From Diaphorobacter aerolatus (GTDB taxonomy: Bacteria > Pseudomonadota > Gammaproteobacteria > Burkholderiales > Burkholderiaceae_C): 64,000 nucleotides of DNA. The DNA is taken from contig NZ_CP060783.1 of assembly GCF_014489535.1 (NCBI RefSeq), positions 4,857,501 to 4,921,500 on the forward strand. Reading direction: 5' to 3'. The notes below the pieces were generated by a model that was given only the letters and a program-made list of their open reading frames with translations, was not told where the DNA came from and did no database searches. Shown piece by piece: positions 19,845 through 29,476 of this stretch. Position 1 is the first letter of the stretch. Each line of letters starts with the position of its first letter. The translations under genes and the position numbers were made by a program.

Positions 19845-20555
19845 TCACGAGATTGCCAGCAGATGCTTTGCCATCCCGTGTCCAGTGGCATATGCCAAGT
19901 TGAGGGCGGCGAACTCGGCTTCAATGTCCGCATGCAGCATGTTGCGTGCAGGCGCAATGGTGTAGTCCTGCACGTTGGATGACAGGAACACAATGGGTGC
20001 CTTCAGACCCCGCTGCCGCAGGTCCGCCGCTGCCTCCAGGTAGGTTTCGAGAACGACGCAGTCGGCCAGCGAATCCTTGCCTTTGCGGGCTGGCGCGCGC
20101 GCATGCATGACGCGAGAAAAAGCGCGCATTGGAACGTCCTGCGATTGCGGGGCAGTCACTGAAGCCGCGATCCAGCGATGCAGCGCTGCCGTTGCATTCG
20201 TGACGTGGGCATCCCAATGGCGGATGTCGGTTCGAACGGGTGCCGCGAAGGCACTGACCAAACCATCCACACGCTCGATGTGCTCGCGCAGCTTGCTCAG
20301 GCCGCGACCCGCTTCGTCGACGATGCCTTGCAAGTGCGTACCGAACTCCTGACGGACTTGATCGGCCACGAGACCCGTCAGCAAGGCGCCGGACTCCATG
20401 GCCTGGAGAAGGGCCAGTGCTGCGGCGGCATTGTGTGGCAGGGATGTTTCCCGGAATGGGTCGCGGACGATGTCGAGCAAACTGCAGGTGTCGATGCAGA
20501 GCACGGGCAGCCCAGCCTGCGCGATCCGGTCGGCCTCGTGCGGCAGCAAGGCCAT
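19845..20555 (-). CDS. PIN-domain-like protein (DUF4935 type)
   Basis: About 236 residues. The N-terminal strand VLCIDTCSLLDIV supplies D22 and D28; a later helix carries GKDSLADCVVLETYLEA and the last strand is IVFLSSNVQDY, consistent with a PIN-type ribonuclease site. ATG at 20555 overlaps the stop of the upstream gene by one base (TGATG); the TTG just before it is not needed. The upstream partner may control it, like an unconventional toxin pair. Activity is inferred from fold only. Confidence 0.65.
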   Translation of the reverse strand: MALLPHEADRIAQAGLPVLCIDTCSLLDIVRDPFRETSLPHNAAAALALLQAMESGALLTGLVADQVRQEFGTHLQGIVDEAGRGLSKLREHIERVDGLVSAFAAPVRTDIRHWDAHVTNATAALHRWIAASVTAPQSQDVPMRAFSRVMHARAPARKGKDSLADCVVLETYLEAAADLRQRGLKAPIVFLSSNVQDYTIAPARNMLHADIEAEFAALNLAYATGHGMAKHLLAIS

Positions 20556-21235
20556 CAAGCAGTCTCTTCGAACCGGGCAAGCAGCGCGCGGGAGCGCTCG
20601 TACTCAATGGCCAGATCACTCGCCTGATCTTGCGGCCAATCCTCAGACTCGATGAGCCAGCGTTCGAGAAAATCGGAGTCGAGTTCGCTGCGCTCCGCAT
20701 GCGCCTGGATGACGAAATCAAACCAGCGCTGGCGGTCGTAGGGGTGCGACGCACCCGTCGACTTGTTGGCCAGCGCACTGAAGCGGGTCAGCGCCTCAAA
20801 GGCGGAAAGGGAGAGTTTGTCTTCGATCTGCTCCGTGCTGCCGGACAGTTCGACCACAAACCCGGTCGAATTCGCCGCCGGCCGCGCGATCTGTTCGGCG
20901 AAATCTTCAAGAATCGTGTTGTACGCGCGGCGGCTCAGCTCGCTGCGTTCCAGGGGCACGATGTTCGTGACCTCCAGCCCATCGGGCCGAGGAAAGAGAA
21001 CCAGCCCGGCTGATTCGTAGCCCGGCGAAGCGTTACGTTCGAACGCCATCGGCTTCCCTTCGACTGCCGGGAGATGTACGCGCTCCTCGCGCTCAGGTGC
21101 GTGTCGCCATGGGGCAGTCGCATGATCGATCAAAGCCTGGCGCAACTGCGCGCTGGCGTCTGCAGGGCCGCGTAGCAGCAGGTCGCGGAAGACATTCAAG
21201 GGCTTGGAGGTAGAGGCCATCGGGACATTCTGCAT
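20555..21235 (-). CDS. Hypothetical protein coupled to the PIN protein
   Basis: Not recognised. About 226 residues from MQNVPMASTSKPLNVFRDL to SRALLARFEETA; an alternative start is at 21220. No Shine-Dalgarno sequence decides between them. The sequence is soluble, charged and helical in its C-terminal half. Translation is coupled to the PIN gene and the pair is divergent from the PRTRC parB. A partner or regulator role for the PIN protein is an inference from coupling. Confidence 0.55.
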   Translation of the reverse strand: MQNVPMASTSKPLNVFRDLLLRGPADASAQLRQALIDHATAPWRHAPEREERVHLPAVEGKPMAFERNASPGYESAGLVLFPRPDGLEVTNIVPLERSELSRRAYNTILEDFAEQIARPAANSTGFVVELSGSTEQIEDKLSLSAFEALTRFSALANKSTGASHPYDRQRWFDFVIQAHAERSELDSDFLERWLIESEDWPQDQASDLAIEYERSRALLARFEETA

Positions 21236-21351
21236 GACCCATGGATCCAGAGGGCATATCGGCGTCTGCTGGTTGCGGCTCGGTGGGGGTTGAACCGGAG
21301 GTGCGAGGCGGGAGGATGACTGCAACCCACTCGATGCACCCAGGAGGCGCC

Positions 21352-23104
21352 GTGACCCCATCCATGCAACCGACCCTGCCGATCCACCGGATCGTCCAGG
21401 GCAAAAACCCCGCGAATACTTCGACCCTGCCGAGATGGCCGAACTGGAGGAGGGCATCCGCGCCGTCGGCGTGCTCGAGCCCATCGTCGTGCGGCCCGTG
21501 CCGGGCACCGACCTCTACGAAATCATCGCCGGTGAACGCCGCTGGCGCGCCGCGAAGAACGTCTTCGGCGACGGCTACGACATGCCGGTGGTCATCAAGG
21601 ACGCGAACGACGAAACGGCCGAGGCCATGTCCGTGATCGAGAACTACCACCGCGCCGCGATGTCGCCCGCCGAGGAAGCCCACGCGGCACAGCGCCAGCT
21701 CCTGCGCCAGCGCGGCGACAAGGAGGAAGCCGCCCGCCTCATGGGCTGGTCGCCCGATGTGCTGGAGCGGCGGCTGGCGCTGCTAGCCTGCACGCCCGCC
21801 GTGCTCAAGGCGCTCACCACCCGCACCATCCAGCTCGGCCACGCAGAACTGCTCTCGGGCATCCCGCCGACAAGCAGGACAGCGTGCTCGCCGGCATCCT
21901 CGCGCAGAACGTGCCGGTCGGCGTGCTCAAGGCGCAGTTGGGTCGCTACGCGCGCCGGCTGGCCGAAGCGATCTTCGACACCGCGCAGTGCCATTCATGC
22001 CCGCACAACTCGGCCCGGCAGGCGGGGCTGTTCGCGGAGTCGCTGGGCGAGGGCTTCTGCCAGCACCCGAGCCACTTCGAGGAACTGACGCTGCAGGCGG
22101 TCGAGGCCCGTGCCAGCGCACTGCGCGACGAGTACCCGGTCATCCGCATCGTGAAGACGGGCGACGGCTTCGCGCCGCTGCCCGTGACCGCCGAGGGCGA
22201 CCTGGGCGTCGGCGCGCCGCAGTACACCTTCTGCCAGGGATGCCAGTCCTTCGGCTGCGCGGTATCCGCGATGCCGGGCAGCTATGGCGAGGTCACACGC
22301 TCGCTGTGCTTCGACGCCGCATGCAACAGCCAGAAGGTCGTCCTGTGGCGCAAGGCACAGCGCGATGCCCAGGCGGCGCTGGACGAAACGCAGGGCAAGG
22401 GCGCGGCGAAGGCGGGCGCGGCCAAGCCCACCGGCAAGAAGCCCAAGCCTGCCGTGCCCACGAACCAGACACCGCAGCGTGTCGTCAGCCACCGCGTCAT
22501 GGAGTGGCGCAAATGGCTGGCCAAAGCCTTGATGGCGCAGCCGCAGTGCAGCCAGCGGGTGCTGATCGCGCTGGCGCTGGCCGGTCGCGCGGCCGATCTT
22601 CGGGAAGCGCAGTTCCGCAACGCCTTCGACCGGATCGCCGGTCAAGCCGCAGGCGCAGGGTTCGGCGTGCGGGGCGGACTGCAACGGGCCGCTGCCGCGC
22701 CCGAGGCCCAACTGGAGCGGCTGCTGCAAGCCGCCACCGCCTCGGCGGCGTTCGGCGTCACAGTGACCGACCTCGAACTGCTGCTGAACTATGCCCAGGT
22801 GGATGAAGGGCGGTACTTCCAGTGGAACAAGGAGTTCATTGACCTGTTCACGATGAGCGAACTGGAGAGCCTTGCCGCAGAAGTCGGGCTCAAGAAGGCG
22901 ATGGGTTCGGGCTTCAAGGCAGCACGCGCCGGCAAGAAGCCTGACTTCATCACGGCGCTGCTCAAGGTGCCGGGTTTTGCGTACCAGGGTACGGTGCCTG
23001 CCGTGATGCGCTACCCGCGTCAGCCGATCCTGGCCGCTGCAGCGGATGAGGCCGAGAGCACCGAGGCCACACCGGCATTGCAGCCCGAGCCTGCGCTGGC
23101 CTGA
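21352..23104 (+). CDS. PRTRC system ParB-family protein, two frameshifts
   Basis: The first gene of the PRTRC (ParB-related, ThiF-related) cassette. GTG at 21352 has AGGAGG 4 bp upstream and yields MTPSMQPTLPIHRIVQGKNP. The ParB N-domain continues REYFDPAEMAELEEGIRAVG and YEIIAGERRWRAAK, then ENYHRAAMSPAEEAHA. Bases are missing at 21411-21414 (cccc) and near 21867 (GIPP to DKQDSVL). The C-terminal half has Cys pairs (CHSCPH, CQGCQSFGC) that could bind metal. Repaired length is about 585 residues, longer than partition ParBs. Probable DNA-binding or CTP-switch role is inferred from the family. Confidence 0.85.
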
Positions 23105-23213
23105 CGCGCCAACCGGCCCCTGGACACCCACTGGACACCAGGGAGCCGGGTTCTAGCATGTTCTGGACGGCTCCGTATGGGGCCATGTCCCCCATTCCAC
23201 CAAGGAGCTTCAA

Positions 23214-23696
23214 ATGACGATGTTCGAGGAACTGTTCGCATTGGCTTGCAGCGCCACGCTCACGATGACCGTGAGCGCCGACGAGAAATCCGGCCGCTTG
23301 ACGGTCAACGTGATCCCCAGACCCCGGCAGGACGCGGGCGAGCCTGGGCTGACGCAGCCCCTGAGCCTCACGGCCACGCCGCAGGAGTTCGACGCGGGTT
23401 TCATCGAAGCCCTGCGCGGCTATCGCGAGGTGCGCCATAGCCTGGCGCAGCAGGCCGAGGCCACGAAGGAAGTGATCGAGGCCGCGAAGGCGGCATCGGT
23501 CAAGAAGGCCAGTGACGCCACCGTGAAGGCGGGTGCTTCCAAGTCCGCACCGGCCAAGCTTGCGACAGCCCCTGCGGTATCCGCCTCGGGCAGCGTGGCG
23601 GATGGCGAGGAGGAAGGCGATGCCTCTCCGGCAGCGGGCGCAACACCGGCTGCAGCCGCCACCGCTGGCGGCGACTCCTTCGACCTATTCGGGTGA
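23214..23696 (+). CDS. PRTRC system protein E
   Basis: Intact 160-residue protein starting MTMFEELFALACSATLTMTV. A compact N-terminal domain of about 100 residues is followed by an Ala/Pro/Lys-rich tail ending GGDSFDLFG. The conserved hydrophobic C-terminal tip resembles docking peptides, which is speculation. It lies between parB and protein C. Function unknown; name from the conserved cassette. Confidence 0.75.
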   Translation: MTMFEELFALACSATLTMTVSADEKSGRLTVNVIPRPRQDAGEPGLTQPLSLTATPQEFDAGFIEALRGYREVRHSLAQQAEATKEVIEAAKAASVKKASDATVKAGASKSAPAKLATAPAVSASGSVADGEEEGDASPAAGATPAAAATAGGDSFDLFG

Positions 23697-23791
23697 GTCG
23701 GCAGACGCCCTTGATGCGGGCACCAGCAGCGGGAGACTGAACACATGGCAACCACGGCGGTTGCCGCGTTCATCCCCAAGGAGCCCCATCC

Positions 23792-24234
23792 ATGTCCATA
23801 GAAGTCACCCCCATCGTCCGCACCTTCACCTACAACGGCATCCTGCTGCCGGACGTGCCCGGGCTCTCGCCCCGCGACGTGCGCGACCTCTACAGCGCCC
23901 AATACCCCGAACTGGTCAGCGCCGAGGTCGAGGCCGGTCCGGTCGCCAACGGGCGGCAGGACTACACGTTCCGCAAGGCCGTGGGTACCAAGGGTGCGGG
24001 AGCGCCCGAGCAGCCCGGTCCGCGTCTTGCGGCGCTGCTGGCCTGCGTTCAGCCCCACAGACCGGACCGGCTAGTGCGACGGCCAAGCTGTCCCGCGCCG
24101 TATCGCAGCGCGCCGTGGCGAATCGCTCGGCGGCCTGGAGCCGCTTTGCCCACCAGACCCTGGAGCAGCATCGGAACGAAGGCGCAGCCCAACGCGCAAG
24201 CGCCACCAGCGAAATGCTCACCCCGCTGCCTTGA
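23792..24234 (+). CDS. PRTRC system protein C (ubiquitin-like candidate) with C-terminal extension, frameshifted
   Basis: The first ~75 residues (MSIEVTPIVRTFTYNGILLPD to DYTFRKAVGTKG) match protein C, a small beta-rich protein I recall being linked to prokaryotic ubiquitin-like families. In most cassettes I know, the protein ends near GTKG. Here the frame continues AGAPEQPGPRLAALLACVQ and, after one base lost in CCCC near 24052-24056, QTGPASATAKLSRAVS to SEMLTPLP. That gives about 148 residues. Whether the tail is removed by protein A (JAMM protease) is an open question. Confidence 0.7.
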
Positions 24235-24245
24235 GGGCCACCGCC

Positions 24246-25293
24246 ATGCCTGTCGCTCCCATGCTGGCGTTGCCCAGCCTGCAACCCGGCATTCCGCTGG
24301 CGGTCGCGTCCACGTCCCAGGCCAGCGCGAACGCGGCCCTGTGCCGCTTCCTGATCGCGTCGGGTGCGGTACGGGAAGACGACCTGCCGGTGGGCGAGGC
24401 CGACCCGCTCAAAGCCTGCCAGCGCGCCATCGACGCCTGGATGAAGCGCCAGATCGGCCCGCTGCACTGCCTGGAGCCGCGCTTCGCCATCAACGTGCTC
24501 GACGAGCATGGCCACCATCCGGCCATGCGTGGCGGGCAGTCGGCCCCTATGCCCAGTTGGACGTGTACTGGTGCGAGTACCGCGAGGCCGAGTGGCCGGT
24601 GGGCCGCAGCCTGGAAGCGTTGAACGCAGCCATGCCGCACCTGGGGCCACGGTGCTGCAGGTGCTGCGCCAGAAGGGCCGCTATGTGTACCCCCTGTTCA
24701 CCCCCGACATTGCCGATGACGTGGCGTCCTACGTGTACTGGCAGGGAGAAATGGATGAGGAGGCGGCGCTGGACATGATGTGCGAGGACGCCGACGACGC
24801 CGACCGCGAAGCCATGCGCGAGGAGATGGTCACGCGCAAGATGCTGGACGATGCCTATCCCGAGTGGGCGGGCCGCTGGCTGGTGCAGCCCGGCAAGAGC
24901 GCCGATCGGCGCAGACGCCCGCCCGAATGGCGGCCATGCAGCCTGCGCCGCGCCGCCAAGACGCTGACCGACCCGCACCAGCGCCAGATCGCCGCCGATG
25001 CGCTGGCGCTGTCCCGCCTGACGCTCACCGACGACTTCCATCCCGACATCGACGGCGAGTACATCGGCTTCGGTGCGGTGCTGTCCTGGGAAGAGGGCGA
25101 TGTCACCACGCGCATCTATGACGACCTGCTCAATCTGGCGCACCAGTCCGAATACTGCGACCGCATGGGAGAGGTGCTCATCCCGCTGGACGACCCCGGC
25201 GCGTTGCACGCATGGTTTCTGCGCATGGGCCAGCGCTTCGAGGCCATCGCGCTGATCGACCGCTTGATCCACGCCCTGTGCCACGGACACTGA
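24246..25293 (+). CDS. PRTRC system protein F, two frameshifts
   Basis: Starts MPVAPMLALPSLQPGIPL, 12 bp after protein C. Two single-base losses, near 24525-24550 (to GVGPYAQLDVYWCEYREAEWPVG) and near 24640-24645 (to ATVLQVLRQKGRYVYPLF), split it over three frames. The C-terminal part contains an acidic patch, CEDADDADREAMREEM, and ends ALCHGH. Repaired length is about 350 residues, as expected. Function unknown; it is found only in PRTRC cassettes as far as I know. Confidence 0.75.
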
Positions 25294-25319
25294 CTCTATA
25301 TAGATCGGAGGTGGTTCCC

Positions 25320-26060
25320 ATGAACGAAGCGGAGTTCTCTATTCAGACGCCCACGGACAACGTGCTGGAGCTGGATCAGGCGGTGCTGCTGTACCACGGG
25401 CGCTCGGGGAGCGCGCTGGCGACAGTGCATGAGGTCACGACCGTGGATGGCGCACCCGTGATCGGCGCGGGCCGGGCCATGACCGCCCAGGCGGCGAGGG
25501 AGTTGGCTGGAGCCTTGCTCCAGCGCTCGGCCCACGGCGGTTTCCTTCCCGGGACAGTGCTGTACCTCCACGGCGATCTGCTGGTGTGGTGGGTGCCACC
25601 GGCACGCAGGCATGTGGCGTTCAGGGTAGGCGCGGAGCAGGCCGAAGCGTTTGGCGGGCGCGAGCGCGGCGAGACGGTGCCGCAGCCGGGACTGATCTTC
25701 GCCGCTGCCAGCCACACATGGCGGGTGTGGGCCGTCAAGGGTTCCCATCGCCCGACGCCGCAGACGCCGCTGTTCCAGGCCCCGTACTTCAACGTCGATG
25801 GCAAGGGCCGTATCTGCCAGGGCAATGTACCGGTGCCCAACGGCACGACCGTGGAGAAGATTAGCGCCTGGAACGACGCCTTCCTGCGTTCCTACTTCAC
25901 GCACCCCAACGTGGCGGGCAAGCTGCTGCGCTACCGGGACGGGGCCTACGCCTTCTGGCGCGACATGCTCGATGGAGCCTTCACGCACTTCCCTGAGCGG
26001 GTGCTGGTCGATGCCAAGACCACGCTGGGCCAACTGCTGGGCGAACCAGAGGCCACATGA
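25320..26060 (+). CDS. PRTRC system protein B (E2-like candidate)
   Basis: Intact, 246 residues, start MNEAEFSIQTPTDN with AGGTGG upstream. A central YLHGDLLVWWVPPARRHVAF block precedes NVDGKGRICQGNVPVP with C166, and an HPN at 195-197. The GxIC and HPN elements recall the active-site surroundings of E2 ubiquitin-conjugating enzymes, and I recall this family being grouped with prokaryotic E2-like proteins. The order here (C before HPN) differs from eukaryotic E2s, so the assignment is tentative. Its stop overlaps the start of protein A. Confidence 0.75.
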   Translation: MNEAEFSIQTPTDNVLELDQAVLLYHGRSGSALATVHEVTTVDGAPVIGAGRAMTAQAARELAGALLQRSAHGGFLPGTVLYLHGDLLVWWVPPARRHVAFRVGAEQAEAFGGRERGETVPQPGLIFAAASHTWRVWAVKGSHRPTPQTPLFQAPYFNVDGKGRICQGNVPVPNGTTVEKISAWNDAFLRSYFTHPNVAGKLLRYRDGAYAFWRDMLDGAFTHFPERVLVDAKTTLGQLLGEPEAT

Positions 26061-26773
26061 TGGGCACGATGGACCCGAGAGACCAAGCCCTGCTCGCCGC
26101 CTGCCCGGTGATCACCGCGCCGCGCTTCGGCGCGCTGCCGGACATGGGCAACGGCCAGCGCATCATCGTGGCGCGCAACGGCTGGTTCGTGCAGACCCGG
26201 CTCGACTGGCTCGACAGCATCGTGGCCCTGGGCCACGGCTCACCGTCCATGCGCTTGCCGTATGGCGAGGTCGCGGAACACCTGCGCTTCAGCTTTGGCG
26301 TGCTGCCCATCCGTTTGATAAAAGCGTTCGTGGCGGCGGGTAGGGAGCGCCTGCCCAATGAAGCCGCCGGGGTGCTGATCTACTCGCGCCGCACCGGGCA
26401 ACTGCGGCTGGCGATGTGCGAAGCCGAGCAGACCTCGCCTGTCCATATCCACTATCGCCGTCCCGCCATGGACGACGACGAGACGGTCGCGGTGGACCTG
26501 CACACGCATGGCCGGGCACCGGCCTTCTGGTCGGGCGAGGACGATCGCGACGATCAGGGCATCAAGGTGTCGGGCGTCTTCGGTCGGCTCGACCGGCCAC
26601 GGCCCTCGGCCTGTTTCCGGCTGGTGATCAATGGCCTCTACCAGTCGCTCGATCGGCATCCCTGGCGGGAGCCGCAAGGCGAATGGCTGGAGCAGGGCGC
26701 TGCGGCACAGCGCAGCGAAGGCTGGATGCGGCGCGTGCTGTGGCGCTGGCGCGAGCGCCACCTGCCGGGTTGA
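26057..26773 (+). CDS. PRTRC system protein A (JAMM/MPN metalloprotease)
   Basis: Intact, 238 residues, start overlapping the stop of protein B (ATGATGA). The JAMM motif is complete: H149-x-H151-x7-S159-x2-D162 within DLHTHGRAPAFWSGEDD, with a candidate catalytic E102 in NEAAGVLIY. JAMM enzymes cut isopeptide or C-terminal tails of ubiquitin-like proteins. Next to a ThiF-type enzyme and protein C this points to processing or deconjugation of a ubiquitin-like modifier; substrate unproven. Confidence 0.85.
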   Translation: MMGTMDPRDQALLAACPVITAPRFGALPDMGNGQRIIVARNGWFVQTRLDWLDSIVALGHGSPSMRLPYGEVAEHLRFSFGVLPIRLIKAFVAAGRERLPNEAAGVLIYSRRTGQLRLAMCEAEQTSPVHIHYRRPAMDDDETVAVDLHTHGRAPAFWSGEDDRDDQGIKVSGVFGRLDRPRPSACFRLVINGLYQSLDRHPWREPQGEWLEQGAAAQRSEGWMRRVLWRWRERHLPG

Positions 26774-27652
26774 AGGCCATCCATTCAGCGAGAGACTGGG
26801 TGCAGGACATTCGATTGGAGGCACTGGTGGAACACCTGATTCATCCGAAGCTGCTGGAGCGCCGCGTGGCGGTGCATCTGGTGGGCGTGGGCGGCAATGG
26901 CGCACAGATGGCCGCCTGCCTCGCCCGCCTGGACATTGCGATGCGTGCCCTGGGCCATCCGCTGGGCCTGCACGTCAAGGCATTCGACGCGGATCGCGTC
27001 AGCGAGGCCAATGTGGGGCGGCAGCTCTACAGCGCCGCCGACATCGGCAAGCACAAGGCGCTGGTGACCATCCACCGCCTGAACCAGTTCTATGGGCTGG
27101 ATTGGGAGGCCCATCCCATGCGCTACGAGGAATTCGTGCTTGGTCAGCGCTACTCAGCCAACGCCGATCTGCTGGTCAGTTGCGTGGACAGCCGCTCGGA
27201 GCGGCAGGCGCTGCACCAGCTCGCATGGCGTGACGCCAACCACTACGGCTACTGGCTCGACTTGGGAAACACCGAGTCCACCGCACAGGTGGTCTTGGGC
27301 GAGCCACAGAGCAGCGCGGCATCGTGGCAGGGACAAGGCCCGCGCCTGCCGTGCGTGACGGAGCTGTTTCCCGAACTGCTCGACGCGGCAGCGCCAGAGG
27401 ACAACCAGCCATCCTGTTCGGTCCGCATGTCGCTGGCCTCCCAGGGGCTGTTCGTCAACGACGTGGCGGTGCGCTACGCCGCGCAACTGCGGGCGGCTGT
27501 CCGCGCACGGTGTCGTCATCAATCTGGAATCCAAGCGCAGTGGTCCCATCGAGGTCGATCCACGCACCTGGGCGCGCTTCGGCTTCAGCCACGAAGATGC
27601 CGAGCGCCCTGACCTGGAGTTGGAAGCCGTTGCCGAGGAGTGCGCGCCATGA
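26770..27652 (+). CDS. PRTRC system ThiF-family (E1-like) protein, frameshifted at the C-terminus
   Basis: Adenylating enzyme fold. The nucleotide-binding loop is LVGVGGNGAQMAACLARLD, followed by AFDADRVSEANVGRQL and a candidate catalytic Cys in RLPCVTELFPEL. A TTG start at 26770 overlaps the protein A stop (TTGA); GTG at 26800 or 26827 are alternatives. The frame shifts by +1 (or -2) near 27485-27495; the restored end is GVVINLESKRSGPIEVDP to AEECAP, overlapping the next start as ATGA. There is no zinc CxxC pair. Expected role: activation of a ubiquitin-like protein. Confidence 0.8.
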
Positions 27653-27866
27653 GCATGAAGCAATGGAATGTGCGCGTGGTGCGCAACGGGCATGCTGTCC
27701 ATATCGGGCAGGTGGCCGAGTCCAACGAGACGCTGGCGCGGTGTGCCGCACTGTCAATGTATGGGTTGTCCGAGGACGAAGCAGAAGAAATAGAGCAAGA
27801 CGAGACTGGTTCGCGCGGCCCTCGATCCATCCGGACGAGGAGTTTGGCGTGTCGCCCGAGACTTGA
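27649..27866 (+). CDS. Small PRTRC-associated hypothetical protein, frameshifted
   Basis: About 72 residues, start MSMKQWNVRVVRNGHAVHIGQ, overlapping the ThiF stop by 4 bp. A base is missing around 27800; beyond it the other frame reads DWFARPSIHPDEEFGVSPET. Unrepaired, the first frame runs to 27885. It ends the main PRTRC operon. Not recognised; composition is clearly coding. Confidence 0.55.
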
Positions 27867-27963
27867 TTCCGAGGGCCTGCTATAGACTTGGCCTGTGGTC
27901 TGGGTGTTTGACTCGCCTCGCACGATCACGCATCCCCAACGCATTCCAATCACAAAGGCTGCC

Positions 27964-28316
27964 ATGGCTCGCAAATCTCTCCACCGCACGACCCAGGAAC
28001 TCGACGCCGAGATCGCCAGATTGCAGAAGGAGCGCGATCAAATCCGCGAGGACGAGAAGGCGGGCGTGGTGGGCCGTATGAAGGAAGCCATTGCCTACTA
28101 TGGCATCACCGCCGCCGACCTGGGGCTGGATGCCGCCAAGCGCAAGGCCCGCACCGGCGTGGCGAAGGCTAAGGACTCGAAGACCCAACGCGCCGCAGGC
28201 CGCATCAAGTACAAGGACGACGCGGGCCACACATGGTCGGGCTACGGCCCAAGCCCAAGTGGTTCACCGAGGCACTGGCCAGCGGCAAGACCGAAGCCGA
28301 TCTGCGCGCAGCGTGA
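27964..28316 (+). CDS. H-NS/MvaT-type histone-like nucleoid protein, frameshifted
   Basis: About 118 residues. An N-terminal coiled coil (TTQELDAEIARLQKERDQI) is followed by the H-NS DNA-binding motif YKDDAGHTWSGYGPKPKWF, which is complete only after restoring a base in ggccc near 28247-28250. It then ends EADLRAA. H-NS genes on mobile DNA often silence the element or offset its cost to the host; here it lies between the PRTRC operon and an integrase gene read from the other strand. Confidence 0.8.
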
Positions 28317-28320
28317 TGCG

Positions 28321-29476
28321 TCATGCCGGCGGTTGAGCCTCTGGCCTGTCGGCGGATTGCCTGCAGCCTGCGCTTTGCCTTGGCGATGCTTGGCCTATGT
28401 AGGCTCCAGCGGCTCTTTGCCTGGCATGACCTGCTCTCTCTGATACGGCCAGTCGCGCAGCCCGATCCGCATCCGCGTCCACGCAGCCGCCGCCGCGCAC
28501 GGGCGATGGCGCACCTGAAAGCGATTCATACAGGTCGTTCAGATTGCCATGCCGCAGGCCGTGGGCTGTGATACCTGCCTGCTGCTTGGTGATGCCGAAC
28601 TTCTCCAGGGCGTAGTCGAGCCGGCGCAGGTTGCGCTTGAGGTTCAGGGCTGGATCGCCCATGTGTGCGTCGCGGCTTGTGACCAGAGACCGGGCCTGTG
28701 CGACAGCCGCGCGCTGTATCTCTGTTTCCAGCGGCACCCAGCGCACGCGCCCACCCTTGCCCTTGATCCATACATACTCATCCGCCTTGCGGCTTTCGAG
28801 GGGCAGGCCAGTCTGCTCGAATGGCACGACGTGCTCGAAGGGCCGGAACGTCACCGACTCCTTGCGCCGCAGCGCTAGCGCGTCCATCAACCGTATCGAC
28901 GCCGCGATCCGCGCATCGAATTGCGCGACCTGGGCAAGAACCGTTTCCACATCGACGCCGTGCGCGCCCCAGCTCTTGTCGCGCTGCGCGTATTCGTGGC
29001 GCTCGTATTCCTCCAGACTCAGGCCATAGTGTGCCGGCGGCCGCACGAAGCCCGGCTTTCCCAGCCAGGACGCCAGCCCCCGCAGAAAGCTCAAATAGGT
29101 CTGGATCGTGGCAGGTGCCAGCCGCTCGCGCTGCCAGACCTGCACCATCGCGTGCAGGTGCTTCTGCCCCAGGTTGCGTGGGTCGGGCATGGTGTGGAAG
29201 CCCGCCTTGCGCTGGAGGTCGAGGAAGAAGCGTCGCAGAAAGCGCGCTCGTTCAGCACGGGTCTTGTGCGAGACGGTTTTCTCGCGTGCCGTGTGCCGCA
29301 TGTTGAACAGGTCGATCAGGGTGTCGAGCACGCGCATCGGATCGGCATGGCCGGGCTGCAAGCGGGCAAGGATTTCCTGGGGCGACTTGCCCGCCAGGCT
29401 TGGGGCGTGGTCGATCCATGCCAGGGATGCGCCCTGGGCTGATCGAATCGGCCTGTCGGGTTGAGGGTGTCGTCAT
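28321..29476 (-). CDS. Tyrosine recombinase (Integrase_1-like), probable N-terminal frameshift
   Basis: A site-specific recombinase of about 385 residues. Catalytic signatures are the first Arg in MDALALRRKES, AHGLRHGNLNDLYE (HxxR) and a terminal GHARQRAAGAYIG with the presumed nucleophile Tyr. The best start is 29476 (MTTPSTRQADS); the frame then changes by +1/-2 near 29425 into AQGASLAWIDHAPSLAGKSPQEILARL. The uninterrupted part begins with TTG at 29361. It converges on hns, 5 bp from its stop. It probably belongs to the outer PRTRC element. Confidence 0.78.

Noticed and set aside
21352-23104. PRTRC ParB as the KorB that serves the four TTTAGCGGCTAAA sites
   Set aside because: It belongs to a different ParB branch with Cys pairs, and the sites are all in the nested element, none near the PRTRC operon.
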